The translations under genes and the position numbers were made by a program. The notes under the pieces were generated by a model. That model worked only from the letters and a program-made list of their open reading frames with translations, made no database searches and was not told the DNA's origin. This document shows, piece by piece, positions 55,156 through 63,801 of a DNA stretch of 64,000 nucleotides. Location of the stretch: contig NZ_JACJQN010000006.1 in the NCBI RefSeq assembly GCF_014696675.1, positions 62,001-126,000 of the forward strand. The letters run 5' to 3'. Each line of letters begins with the position of its first letter. Position 1 is the stretch's first letter. This stretch comes from Phormidium tenue FACHB-1052. GTDB lineage: Bacteria; Cyanobacteriota; Cyanobacteriia; Phormidesmidales; Phormidesmidaceae.

Positions 55156-57339
55156 ATGAAAGCTCACACTCTCCAACCTTCGCCCACACTACCCATGGCT
55201 GCGGGGGCCGACTCTGGCTCAGAAGGCGGGCTAGATCTGGGCAGCCTGCTATCTACCCTCAGGCGCAGACTGCTCTTAATTGCTGGCATAACCGCTGCTT
55301 TGGCTGGGGCTGCGGGACTACGGGCCTACCTCAGCCCGCCCTCTTACTCTGCCACCTTTGAAATTTTAATTCAGCCTCAGAGCGCTGAAACTGAGGTGAT
55401 CTCTTCGCTGTCTGAGGTGCCTGTGAATCAGCAGGAGACGGAACTAACCCTGGGTGACCAAACCAGAATCTTAACCAGCCCTGGGGTGCTGAAGCCAGTA
55501 GTGGACGATCTGCGCGCTAAGGGGCTAGAGGGCTGTGTGCCTCCGGCCCAAGCCGCATCAACCGGTACATCTGAAGAAGAGTTAAATAGAACTTGTTATA
55601 GCCAAGTTAAAAGTCGACTAGGTCTGCAACTAACGAAGGAATCAAGAATTGTTCGGGCAACATACCGGGGGGCATCGTCTCAAGATGTCGAGTATGTGGC
55701 CAATTTAATTGCCCGAACGTTTCTAGACTACGGGCTGGCTTCACGCCAGCGCGACCTACAGCAGGGGCTTAAATTCTTAGAGGACAAAATACCCGATGCC
55801 GGCAAAAGGGTAGATGAGCTTCAGGGCAACCTGCAAAGTTTGCGCCAGGGCTCTAATTTAATCACCCCCGAGGCTGAAGGCAGCAAGCTATCTGGCCAAA
55901 TTGCTGACTTTGAAAATGAGTATCGGGCCGTACTGATTGAGTTAGAAGAAAACCTGACCCGTTACGAAGAACTAGAACGCCAGCTGAGCGATCGCCCTCA
56001 GGACGTTTCGGTGTCATCAGTGCTCAGCAGCAACAGCCGCTATCAAACTCTAGTTGAGCAACTACTGACTTTAGATAGCCAGATTGCTCAGGCTTCTACA
56101 ATTTTTCGCAGCACCAGCGACGATATGCAGGTGCTGCAAGAGCAGCGCCAAAATCTGCTGGCCCTCATGGCTCGCGAAGGGGCCAACGCCCAACAAGAGC
56201 TAATGGGCCAAATTGAAGTCCTGGCGGCAAGAGAGGCGGCCCTCTCGTCGACGCTGGCCAACCTCAACGTAGATGTAGGCCAGCTAGCTGGGGTTACCCG
56301 CGAGTTTACTGATCTAGAGCGAGAGTTGACTATTGCTAACACCAACTTGAGCCAGCTGCTAGAGCGCCGCGAAACTTTACAGATTGAGGCAGCTCAGCGC
56401 GAGCTGCCCTGGGAGCTGATCACCCCTGCGACGGTGGCCACCGATGTTGCTAATTTGTCAAACAACTTGGTGCTGGGGGGGCTACTCGGGCTGCTGCTCG
56501 GAGTTGGTTTGGCCCTCGCCCTCGATTCTCAAAAAGATGTACTCTACACCGCCCGCGATCTCAAACGAGTTACACCAGTACCGATTTTGGGGTTGATTCC
56601 CCACAACGGTGCGGTCGAACGGGGTTATGACGAGCAGCATTTGCTGTCGCTGTATCAGGTAATCGATGAGATGTTGAATGGCCAAGGGCCTAAAAAGGGA
56701 GATTTGCCCATTGAAGATCTCTACGCCTATCGCGAGGCGTTTCGATCGCTGGTGGCTAACCTGCAGCGGCTCGATGCCGATCGCCCGCTCAGATCGCTGG
56801 TGATTAGCTCTGCCGACAACCAGCTAGCTGACTCAACCACCGCCGCTTATTTGGCCTGGGCCGCTGCTGAGCTAGGCAATCGAGTACTGCTGATCGATGC
56901 CGATTTTCGCTTTCCACACCTGCACAACTTTTTAGAGTTACCTAATCAGCAGGGCTTTGCCAACATTCTGGCCGGTGAGCTGGATCTAAAGAATGTGATT
57001 AAGCGATCGCCCACCGAACCCAATCTGTTTGTACTAACCACAGGCACTACAGAGATTGATCCGGCTCGGCTCTTGTCGTCATCTAAGATGACCCAATTTG
57101 TGGCCAAAACTGAGTCTTATTTCGACTTAATTATCTACGACTCGCCACCGTTTTCTGAGTACGCCGACGCCGCCTTACTTTCGGCAGAAACCAGTGGATT
57201 GGTGCTCGTATCTCATCTAGGCACTGTTAAGTCGATTCAACTTGAGCAAGCGCTAGAGAAACTCTGGATCGCTAAAATTCCTTTGGTTGGCTTAATTGCC
57301 AAAGAAGCTGTCTCTAAACTATCACTGCTACCCGTTTAA
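55156..57339 (+). CDS. Wzc/GumC-like polysaccharide copolymerase with degenerate kinase domain
   Basis: 727 residues. N-terminal Wzz domain with a membrane helix (LLLIAGITAALAGAAGLRAYL), periplasmic coiled coils (~215-430), second helix (LVLGGLLGLLLGVGLALAL), then a CpsD/BY-kinase-like ATPase domain (~520-727). Walker A' (VLLIDADFRFP) and Walker B (LIIYDSPP) remain, but the Walker A site reads SSADNQLADSTTA where the family has SSxxPGEGKSTTA: the glycines and the catalytic Lys are gone. There is no C-terminal Tyr cluster. Probably a chain-length regulator without kinase activity. Confidence 0.9.
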   Translation: MKAHTLQPSPTLPMAAGADSGSEGGLDLGSLLSTLRRRLLLIAGITAALAGAAGLRAYLSPPSYSATFEILIQPQSAETEVISSLSEVPVNQQETELTLGDQTRILTSPGVLKPVVDDLRAKGLEGCVPPAQAASTGTSEEELNRTCYSQVKSRLGLQLTKESRIVRATYRGASSQDVEYVANLIARTFLDYGLASRQRDLQQGLKFLEDKIPDAGKRVDELQGNLQSLRQGSNLITPEAEGSKLSGQIADFENEYRAVLIELEENLTRYEELERQLSDRPQDVSVSSVLSSNSRYQTLVEQLLTLDSQIAQASTIFRSTSDDMQVLQEQRQNLLALMAREGANAQQELMGQIEVLAAREAALSSTLANLNVDVGQLAGVTREFTDLERELTIANTNLSQLLERRETLQIEAAQRELPWELITPATVATDVANLSNNLVLGGLLGLLLGVGLALALDSQKDVLYTARDLKRVTPVPILGLIPHNGAVERGYDEQHLLSLYQVIDEMLNGQGPKKGDLPIEDLYAYREAFRSLVANLQRLDADRPLRSLVISSADNQLADSTTAAYLAWAAAELGNRVLLIDADFRFPHLHNFLELPNQQGFANILAGELDLKNVIKRSPTEPNLFVLTTGTTEIDPARLLSSSKMTQFVAKTESYFDLIIYDSPPFSEYADAALLSAETSGLVLVSHLGTVKSIQLEQALEKLWIAKIPLVGLIAKEAVSKLSLLPV

Positions 57340-57880
57340 TCTGTAAAGAGCCCAAACGTAAATGGGTTTACGTAGCTGCCGAGCGACCGAGTTGCAATGT
57401 TTCCAAATAAAGGCAAGCTTTACACATTTTGTTGATTCCTTAAAGAAAGGCGACTTAGAATTGTAAATTAGAGCAAATTCTGCCTGTGCAGTTTACTCTA
57501 GAAGGGTGGCATGAAATGCATCTTTCAACGCAGACATCATAGAATCTACCAAACTCTATACAGTGGATAACATCTCAAGCTTCAGGCATAAATCTACCTA
57601 AGGTGCAGCTACCACAGCAGATCGAGAGTTGCAAACGGTTTCTGTCTGGTCTGACCATTTTAAGGCCACTACTGAAGCTTAACAGAAACCCCAAAGTACA
57701 AGGCAACAACGTTCCACTGCACTGCATCTCCCAACCAATCAGCTTATAGTCTGCCCCCTCGGATCAGGGATTTCTAATACTTTAGGGCACAGCTAAGAAC
57801 ACGAATTTCTCATCTACCGCAGCTACATTGCCCAAAGTTAGTTTGAACTAAATCTCTATATTTGGATGAGGATTGAAGCC
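57340..57880. other. 541-bp gap before the second PTPA-type gene
   Basis: No gene. A weak hairpin (ACGTAAA, 4-base loop, TTTACGT at 57356-57373) follows the copolymerase stop, without a T tract. The promoter of the PTPA-type gene lies further right. Confidence 0.5.
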
Positions 57881-58531
57881 ATGAAAACACTTTCCAAGCT
57901 TAGCCTAGCTGTTGCGGGTGCAGCGGCAATGGGTTCAATTGCAACTGTATTTAATGCAGATGAAGCCTACGCAGCCAGTCTATATGGCAGCATCTCCTTC
58001 AGCAACTCCCTGTCGGGAGTTAATCCAGGCGTTAACCCTGGCACCGACACCTTTAACCTTGGGGCACCAAATTTGGGAACAACGACCGGCGATTTTGCCG
58101 GGGTAACCATTACCTCGCTGATCTCGTCCTTCACGATTGACCGCGTAGACCCCTTTGACAATGACCCTTCTGGTGACGGAATTACCCAAGGGCTGTACAG
58201 CTTTGCGGAAATTTCTGATTTCTTTACATTGAGCAACGGCTTTACCTTTGCTTTAGATGCAGGACAATTAGTCAGAACCCGATTCCAAAATAGGAACTTT
58301 GTATCCATTGGTGGTTTGGCTCCCCTAAGCGGCCGGTTTATTGATTCCAGCGGCGAAGTCGCTGGCTTTGGTAGCCTTTCGTTTACCGGTGTACCGAACG
58401 GCTCGGGTACTTACGGAGTGAGCATCACAACCGAGGAAATTCCAACCCCATTCCTGCTGCCTGGCCTGCTTGGAATGGGAGTAGCTGCGCTACGGCGTAA
58501 GCAAGAGGAGTCGACAGAAGGAGACACCTAA
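57881..58531 (+). CDS. PTPA-CTERM-like sorted secreted protein (PTPF variant)
   Basis: 216 residues from the ATG at 57881. Signal peptide (MKTLSKLSLAVAGAAAMGS ... AYA), a beta-rich secreted domain of unknown fold (LYGSISFSNSLSG ... FGSLSFTGV), then a sorting tail EIPTPFLLPGLLG, hydrophobic helix, RRK. The tail is nearly identical to that of the protein at 25360 (LLPGL.GMGVAALR), with Phe for Ala after PTP. It is the likely second substrate of the exosortase 31 kb away. Confidence 0.85.
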   Translation: MKTLSKLSLAVAGAAAMGSIATVFNADEAYAASLYGSISFSNSLSGVNPGVNPGTDTFNLGAPNLGTTTGDFAGVTITSLISSFTIDRVDPFDNDPSGDGITQGLYSFAEISDFFTLSNGFTFALDAGQLVRTRFQNRNFVSIGGLAPLSGRFIDSSGEVAGFGSLSFTGVPNGSGTYGVSITTEEIPTPFLLPGLLGMGVAALRRKQEESTEGDT

Positions 58532-58626
58532 GCCACAGACACGATACGCTATCAGTTTTCATATGAACGTTGGTGACCGTATCGTTAGCTACTGGTAATC
58601 ATTAGCGTGATTTGTGTCGAATACGG

Positions 58627-58649
58627 GCCGCCTAAAAGGCGGCTTTTTT
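58627..58649 (+). terminator. Rho-independent terminator of the PTPA-type gene
   Basis: GCCGCCT, 3-base loop, AGGCGGC, then six T. About 95 bp after the stop codon. Confidence 0.9.
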
Positions 58650-58740
58650 ATGGTCGTCGCCACGAAGATTAAAACGTTTTCGTCGATAGTCTACAAGCGA
58701 TGGCTGCACGACAGTTTGGCAGCTAAGGTTTAGGTCGCTT

Positions 58741-61344
58741 CTAGTTTTGGGTTTCGACTTGACGTAGCAGGATGATGGTGATGTCGGTGTTTTGGGCAAT
58801 TTCCAATGGCACATTGCCCTTAATGACCTGGCTTAGCAGGTTTTCGCGGGAAGCGCCGAGTAAAATGGCGTCGCTGTGACACAGGTTTGCCATATCAACG
58901 ATCGCATCTGAAACCGAGGGATGAGTCAGCACCTGGGTATAGACAGGCCGCCGCAAAGTAGCCTCTAGCTCATCGGCCATCTCGGAGATGTGTTGAGGCG
59001 TAAGGCACTCGCCCTTCTCGGGGTGACAGATGGTGCAGAGCTGAATTTCTGGGGAGTGGCCCAGGGTGAGCAGGCCAGGCAGCAGAGCCTGGGCGCTTTG
59101 GGCATTGGGGCCGCCTGCGGTGGGGATTAGCCAGCGATCGAAGGTGAGGTTGCGACCGGGGCGCACCACAACCACCTGGCAGGGAGCCTGACGAATTAAG
59201 GTATCGACCACGCCGCTGATGACGCGACCGGGGGTGAGGCTGGGGTGGTGCCAGCCCATCAGCACCAGGTCGATGTGGCGCTCTTTGATCACTTCGAGCA
59301 GGGTGCGACCAATTTCGTGGGCGGCCCGTACCTGAAAATGCACCGATAGGCCACTATTTTCGGCATAGGAAAGGGCAAGCTGACGCAGGGGCTCGACTTT
59401 CTGCAAATCGACTTTGGCTTCGGCGGGGGCGACGCTGCGGGGCACGGGGACGACGTGGATACATTCCAACTCGTAGTGCAGACCGTGGGCGATCGCCGCC
59501 GCAATCTTAATCAAATCGGGTGCGGTGCGGGGGTCAGCCAGGGGCACCAGCAGTCGTCCCTGGCCGATGGCAGGAGCCTGCTGTTGAAACACCATGTAGG
59601 AGGGTTCGGCCTGGGGGCCAAGTTCGAGTTGGTCGCCGCTGACCTGGTCGCACTCGGCGCGAATGATGTCGGCGCGGGTAATGATGCCCACCAGCTTGTT
59701 GCCCTGGGTGACGGGCAGGCGGCTGAGCTTAAGCCGGTTGAGCAGGTGCAGCACGCGGGGCAAAGTGGCGTCGGGGGCGACAGTGACCGGCTGGGTGGTC
59801 ATAATATCGGCCAGGGTGACGTAGTCATCTAGGCCCTGGGTAGTGGAGTCGCTCAGGTCGCTCTGGGTGACGATGCCCACCAAGCGACCGTCTTCGAGCA
59901 CTGGAAAGCCGCGATGGTGCGATCGCGAAAACGCCTGCGCCACCTCGGGCAGGCTCATCTGGCTAGAGAGGGTTTCGACCCGCCGCTGCATTAAATCTGC
60001 CGCCTTGAGGTGGCCCCAGGGGTTGTTGGCCTGGGGCACCGGCTCTAGGTGAATGCCCTGGAGGGCGAGCAGGCGGTTATAGATCGAGCCATCGTTGGCG
60101 CGATCGGCAATCAGGTAGGCCACCCCTGAGCCAATCATCAGGGGCAGCACCAGGTTAAAGTTGGCGGTCATCTCAAACACGATCACGATCGCCGTGATCG
60201 GCACCCCCGTCACCGCGCTAAAAAACGCGCCCATGCCCGTCAGCGCGTAGGTGGTGGTGGTGGCCAAATCAGCCGGCAGGGGCCAAGCCCCAAAGCCGGT
60301 GTAGACGCCTTGGGCAAAGAAGCTCACCAGGCAGCCCAACGCCGCCCCCAGCACCAGCGAGGGGGCAAAAATTCCCCCCGGTGCTCCAGAGCCGTAGGCC
60401 AGCAGCGTTAGCAAAAACTTGGCGACAAAGGCGATCGCGATCATTTGCCACCCAGCCGATCCCGTCACAAAAAACTCTTGCAGCCCAGTGTTATCAATTG
60501 CCGCTACCGGCACAAACACCCCCACCAGACCCGTGACCAGACCCGCCAGGCCAATGCGCCCCGGCAATCCCAACTGCTTAAACTGGCGAAAAAACGCCAA
60601 ACTGCCAAAAATGCCCCGCCGAAATAGCGACCCCAGCAGCCCGGCCATTAGTCCCAAAATAATCAAAAAAGGCAGATCATGGACTGAAAGGCTGATGGGT
60701 CGGGCATCCATCGTCAGATTTAGCCCCTGCCCCCCCAGCAGCCGCGACACCACGGCCCCAATAAACGACGCCAAGATAGCGCTGCCCAGAGTGAGGTCAG
60801 AAAAATCTTGCAGCAGCTCTTCGACCACAAACAGCACCCCAGCAATGGGGGCATTAAAACCAGCGGCCAAACCAGCCGCCGCACCAGCAGAAATTAGCTG
60901 CCGCCGATACTCGGGCGAGGTTGGTACCCAGCGACTTAGCTGCGCCGCCAAGCCCGCACCAATTTGCACCGTTGGCCCCTGCCTTCCCAAAGAAAGGCCT
61001 GACCCCAGCGCCAAGAGTGTGCTGCCTAGCTTGACCAGCGCCACCCGCAGATTCAGCGGAATTTTGGCGAAACCGAGCGCCGCCTTGACCTGAGGAATGC
61101 CGCTGCCTGAAGCCTCTGGGGCCAGTCGTTCGACCGACCAGCCTGACAGCCAACCGCCCACCAGCCCAATAGTGGGTAGCGCCAGCCATAGGGGTAAAGT
61201 ACTGGAGGTGCGCCACAGGGTAAGTAGCTCGACTCCCTGCTTGAGCAGCACCGCCGCTAGCCCCGACACCAGCCCGATGACGCACGCCTCGGCAATGGCT
61301 ACCCGCTTGCGGCTCAGCAAGGGTTCCAGGCGCTTTAACAACAT
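58741..61344 (-). CDS. ClC-family chloride channel/transporter with CBS pair and USP domains
   Basis: 867 residues from the ATG at 61344. Residues ~1-420 are the ClC membrane domain: GSGIPQVK, GRQGPTVQ and GGIFAPS selectivity motifs, and a VEEL segment equivalent to the internal proton-glutamate region. A CBS pair follows (~445-570: LMQRRVETLSSQMSLPEV; DIMTTQPVTVAPDATL), then one or two universal-stress-protein-like domains (~590-868: LVLMGWHH, VVVRPG). The external gating glutamate of the GREGP motif is Gln (codon at 60979-60981). Followed by no close partner. Confidence 0.93.
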   Translation of the reverse strand: MLLKRLEPLLSRKRVAIAEACVIGLVSGLAAVLLKQGVELLTLWRTSSTLPLWLALPTIGLVGGWLSGWSVERLAPEASGSGIPQVKAALGFAKIPLNLRVALVKLGSTLLALGSGLSLGRQGPTVQIGAGLAAQLSRWVPTSPEYRRQLISAGAAAGLAAGFNAPIAGVLFVVEELLQDFSDLTLGSAILASFIGAVVSRLLGGQGLNLTMDARPISLSVHDLPFLIILGLMAGLLGSLFRRGIFGSLAFFRQFKQLGLPGRIGLAGLVTGLVGVFVPVAAIDNTGLQEFFVTGSAGWQMIAIAFVAKFLLTLLAYGSGAPGGIFAPSLVLGAALGCLVSFFAQGVYTGFGAWPLPADLATTTTYALTGMGAFFSAVTGVPITAIVIVFEMTANFNLVLPLMIGSGVAYLIADRANDGSIYNRLLALQGIHLEPVPQANNPWGHLKAADLMQRRVETLSSQMSLPEVAQAFSRSHHRGFPVLEDGRLVGIVTQSDLSDSTTQGLDDYVTLADIMTTQPVTVAPDATLPRVLHLLNRLKLSRLPVTQGNKLVGIITRADIIRAECDQVSGDQLELGPQAEPSYMVFQQQAPAIGQGRLLVPLADPRTAPDLIKIAAAIAHGLHYELECIHVVPVPRSVAPAEAKVDLQKVEPLRQLALSYAENSGLSVHFQVRAAHEIGRTLLEVIKERHIDLVLMGWHHPSLTPGRVISGVVDTLIRQAPCQVVVVRPGRNLTFDRWLIPTAGGPNAQSAQALLPGLLTLGHSPEIQLCTICHPEKGECLTPQHISEMADELEATLRRPVYTQVLTHPSVSDAIVDMANLCHSDAILLGASRENLLSQVIKGNVPLEIAQNTDITIILLRQVETQN

Positions 61345-61459
61345 CACGGGGGCGGCATCATTACAGGGGCAAGGCAGACCACAGCCAGGGCAAGGGGCAG
61401 TGCCCGACTCAGTGTAGTCTTCCCTTAACTATCCCAAAGTGTAGCCTGTAATGAGACGC

Positions 61460-61681
61460 CTACGGATGGAGTTCGCAGTCAGGGAAGCGGCCCAGCCCAT
61501 TGGCTTCCACAATGGCGTTGCGACATTTTAAGGGCGTTTTGCCAGTCATTTCCGATAACCGCTTCAGGCTAATGGCAGGAGAGCCACCCCTAGGAGCAGT
61601 CATATAAAGTCGGTAAGCCACCTCTAGCACTTGATCATCCAGCAGCAGCGGCCTAACTGTGGAACTAATGACGTCTAGCAT
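61460..61681 (-). CDS. small conserved hypothetical protein
   Basis: 73 residues. Helical, with a possible DNA-binding-like segment (SPAISLKRLSEMTGKTPLKCRNAIVEANGLGRF) resembling a helix-turn-helix, but no family is recognised. ATG start at 61681; 115 bp upstream of the ClC gene start on the same strand, possibly co-transcribed. Confidence 0.5.
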   Translation of the reverse strand: MLDVISSTVRPLLLDDQVLEVAYRLYMTAPRGGSPAISLKRLSEMTGKTPLKCRNAIVEANGLGRFPDCELHP

Positions 61682-61912
61682 GGCGGTAGGAGAACTCGTT
61701 ATTTAAGTATGTTTACGGATGTTTCTCCTTAAGCCGTCTATCTCACGATGGGTTCTCAGGACAGAAATTGGACAGCGACAGCCTACTCTAGACGGATAAA
61801 CCCTGCTCTGTAAGCCGAGCAAAATCAGCCTATGCGAGGGATTAGCTTGAAATCGAGGTGAGCGGCAGTGATTTGGAACAAAAGGTGCTGCCGTTTGCGT
61901 TTGTCCCCTCAC
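61682..61912. other. gap between small protein and TolC-like gene
   Basis: 231 bp. A basic 69-codon minus-strand frame fills it but has no domain, so it is not called. No clear terminator for the TolC-like gene. Confidence 0.45.
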
Positions 61913-63466
61913 CTATTCTTGCAATTCAGGGGCAATCTCTAGCTCCGTCGCCCAGCGATCGAGCGTAATGCCTACAGTCTGCTCTAGCTGCGCAACGCTG
62001 TTGAGAAAGTCGATACGGGCCGCCAGCTCGTTGGTTTCAGCCGTCACCAGCGCTTCTTCTTGATCGATTAGCTGAAACAGCGTGTTGCTTCGCCCTAAGC
62101 GAAACTGCTCTTGATCGGCAGCGAGCTGAAGGCGGGCGTTGAGGGTAGCCCGCTCGGCGGCGACCACCTGCCTGAGGCTCGACTGAGCTGAGCTGAGCCC
62201 GGCGATAACATCGTTGCGAATTTCGTCTTGCAGCTGGGCTAGGGTATTGTCTTGCTGTTGCAGGGTGATGTCGCTAGCTACCCGGTTGGTTTCGGGCTGG
62301 GGGTCGCCAAAGGTGCGGCTGGCCACTAGCCCCACAGCGCTGCGGGAGCGATCGCCCAGGGTGCCATCGGCAACGGCATCGAGCTGCCAGCGTAGGTTAT
62401 CTTGAGCCACTAGCAGGTCGAGTTCTTGCTGCTGTCGCTGGAGTTGGGCCTGCCGGTAGTCGGTGCGCTGGTCTAGGGCCAGGATCACCAAGGCTTCTGG
62501 CTGGTAGGTGGCAAGCTGGGCGGCAGCAGCAGTGAACAGCTCGGCAATGGTTTCTACCGATGCCACAAAGCGCAGGTTGCGATCGGTGCCGATGAGGTTG
62601 AGTAGGGTGCTATTGGCCTGATCGAGCTGGTTTTGGGCATCGACTAGGCTGCGCTGGGCATCGGCTAGCGATCGCTCGGGTTCAAACAGGTCAATGGGAG
62701 CCCGCCGCCCCGCCTCTACTAAAGCCTGCACAATGTCGAGCTGCTGCTGCCGCCGCTCCAAAGCCTGGGCCTGAATCTCGACCTTGGCCTGGGCGTTGAT
62801 CAGGTTGTTATAGCTGAGAATGGCGGTGGTCAGGGTGTCGATGACGGTGCTGCGTAGGGCTAGCTGGTTACGAGTTTCGCTCAGGCGGGCCTGGTTGAGC
62901 GGGGCTTCGTTGACAGCCGTGCCAAAGCCCCGCAGCAGGGGTTGGCTGACTCTAAATTGTAGGGGTGACCCATCCTCAAAGGGCGTTAGCCCCAGCTCAA
63001 AACTGGTGCCCAGACGAGTGGTGAGGGTGGTGTCGAGCCGCACCTGCTGGTCGAGGTCGGTGTCACTGCCCCCCAACAGAACTGAACCGGGAGTCGACTC
63101 GATGAAACCGCTATCGTCGGAGCGCCTGCGAGTGGCATCGACCCGCAGGGTTGGCGTTAGACGCGGGTTAAAGGTTTGCTCAGCGGCGGCGAGCTGCTGC
63201 CGCTGCACAATGCGCCCTAGGGCCTGGTTGCGCAACTCGCGGTTGCCCGCCAGAGTCAGGTTGAGCAAGTCGGGCAGGGTAAGCATGACTGGCTCAGATG
63301 TTTCATCCGGTGGTGAAACCAAGTCAGATTCTGAGGGAATCTCTACCAAGGGTTGCGATTCTGCTAGAGCTGGAGGAATGACTGCACCACCATGACCCAA
63401 CCCCAAGGCTACTCCTAACCAGACTAGGGCAATGTGCTGGCCAGCTAAGACTGGTAAGGTTGCCAT
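61913..63466 (-). CDS. TolC-family outer-membrane efflux/secretion protein
   Basis: 517 residues. Signal peptide (IALVWLGVALGLGHGGAVIPPALA), a Ser/Glu-rich linker, then two OEP repeats of long alpha-helices and beta strands: LTLPDLLNLTLAGNRELRNQAL and the second-half TAEAAA-type ALVEAGRRAPIDLFEPERSLADAQRSL, ending QLEQTVGITLDRWATELE. Forms the outer-membrane duct for tripartite efflux or type I secretion. It could serve the RTX-bearing protein at 22261 (inference). No adaptor or ABC partner is adjacent. Confidence 0.92.
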   Translation of the reverse strand: MATLPVLAGQHIALVWLGVALGLGHGGAVIPPALAESQPLVEIPSESDLVSPPDETSEPVMLTLPDLLNLTLAGNRELRNQALGRIVQRQQLAAAEQTFNPRLTPTLRVDATRRRSDDSGFIESTPGSVLLGGSDTDLDQQVRLDTTLTTRLGTSFELGLTPFEDGSPLQFRVSQPLLRGFGTAVNEAPLNQARLSETRNQLALRSTVIDTLTTAILSYNNLINAQAKVEIQAQALERRQQQLDIVQALVEAGRRAPIDLFEPERSLADAQRSLVDAQNQLDQANSTLLNLIGTDRNLRFVASVETIAELFTAAAAQLATYQPEALVILALDQRTDYRQAQLQRQQQELDLLVAQDNLRWQLDAVADGTLGDRSRSAVGLVASRTFGDPQPETNRVASDITLQQQDNTLAQLQDEIRNDVIAGLSSAQSSLRQVVAAERATLNARLQLAADQEQFRLGRSNTLFQLIDQEEALVTAETNELAARIDFLNSVAQLEQTVGITLDRWATELEIAPELQE

Positions 63467-63643
63467 ACATTTAGTCGTCTCCTCAACCTACGATCTAACG
63501 AAAATAGAACCGGCTCTCCTAGGATACCTATGCAGTGGTTGGAGAAGACTGCCAGCAGATGAGGCAGCGGAGCCGAAATCGCTCAAAGTTGATGCAGCTA
63601 TAACCAAATCACTTGATCAACGCTAGACGAGTGTTGATGCCTT

Positions 63644-63668
63644 CGCCGCCCCCCAGGCGGGGGCGGCG
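63644..63668. terminator. GC-rich hairpin between divergent genes
   Basis: CGCCGCCCCC, 5-base loop, GGGGGCGGCG; a perfect 10-bp stem with no T tract. Between the TolC-like gene (minus) and the right-edge gene (plus); function uncertain. Confidence 0.4.
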
Positions 63669-63758
63669 CTCAAAGTATCTGGACAGCCGGTAATCAGAAC
63701 AACGGGGGATGGCATGGGGTGGATAGGTGAGGGTCACGGGCATACACTTACATTTTTT

Positions 63759-63773
63759 AATGTCATTGACATT
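63759..63773. promoter_or_regulatory. operator-like palindrome overlapping the -35 box
   Basis: AATGTCATTGACATT, perfect 7-bp arms around one central base. Its right half contains TTGACA, the -35 hexamer of the promoter below. Likely a repressor or autoregulator site. Confidence 0.6.
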
Positions 63774-63795
63774 TTAATTTGCAAGTGACTATGAT
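63767..63795 (+). promoter_or_regulatory. strong sigma-70 promoter
   Basis: TTGACA (63767-63772), 17-bp spacer, TATGAT (63790-63795). The predicted start is about 63802, which coincides with the ATG of the next gene, so its mRNA would be leaderless. Confidence 0.75.
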
Positions 63796-63801
63796 GGGTC
63801 T

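Noticed and set aside
61703-61912. 69-codon basic minus-strand frame between the small protein and TolC-like genes
   Set aside because: No domain or start signal; probably chance.
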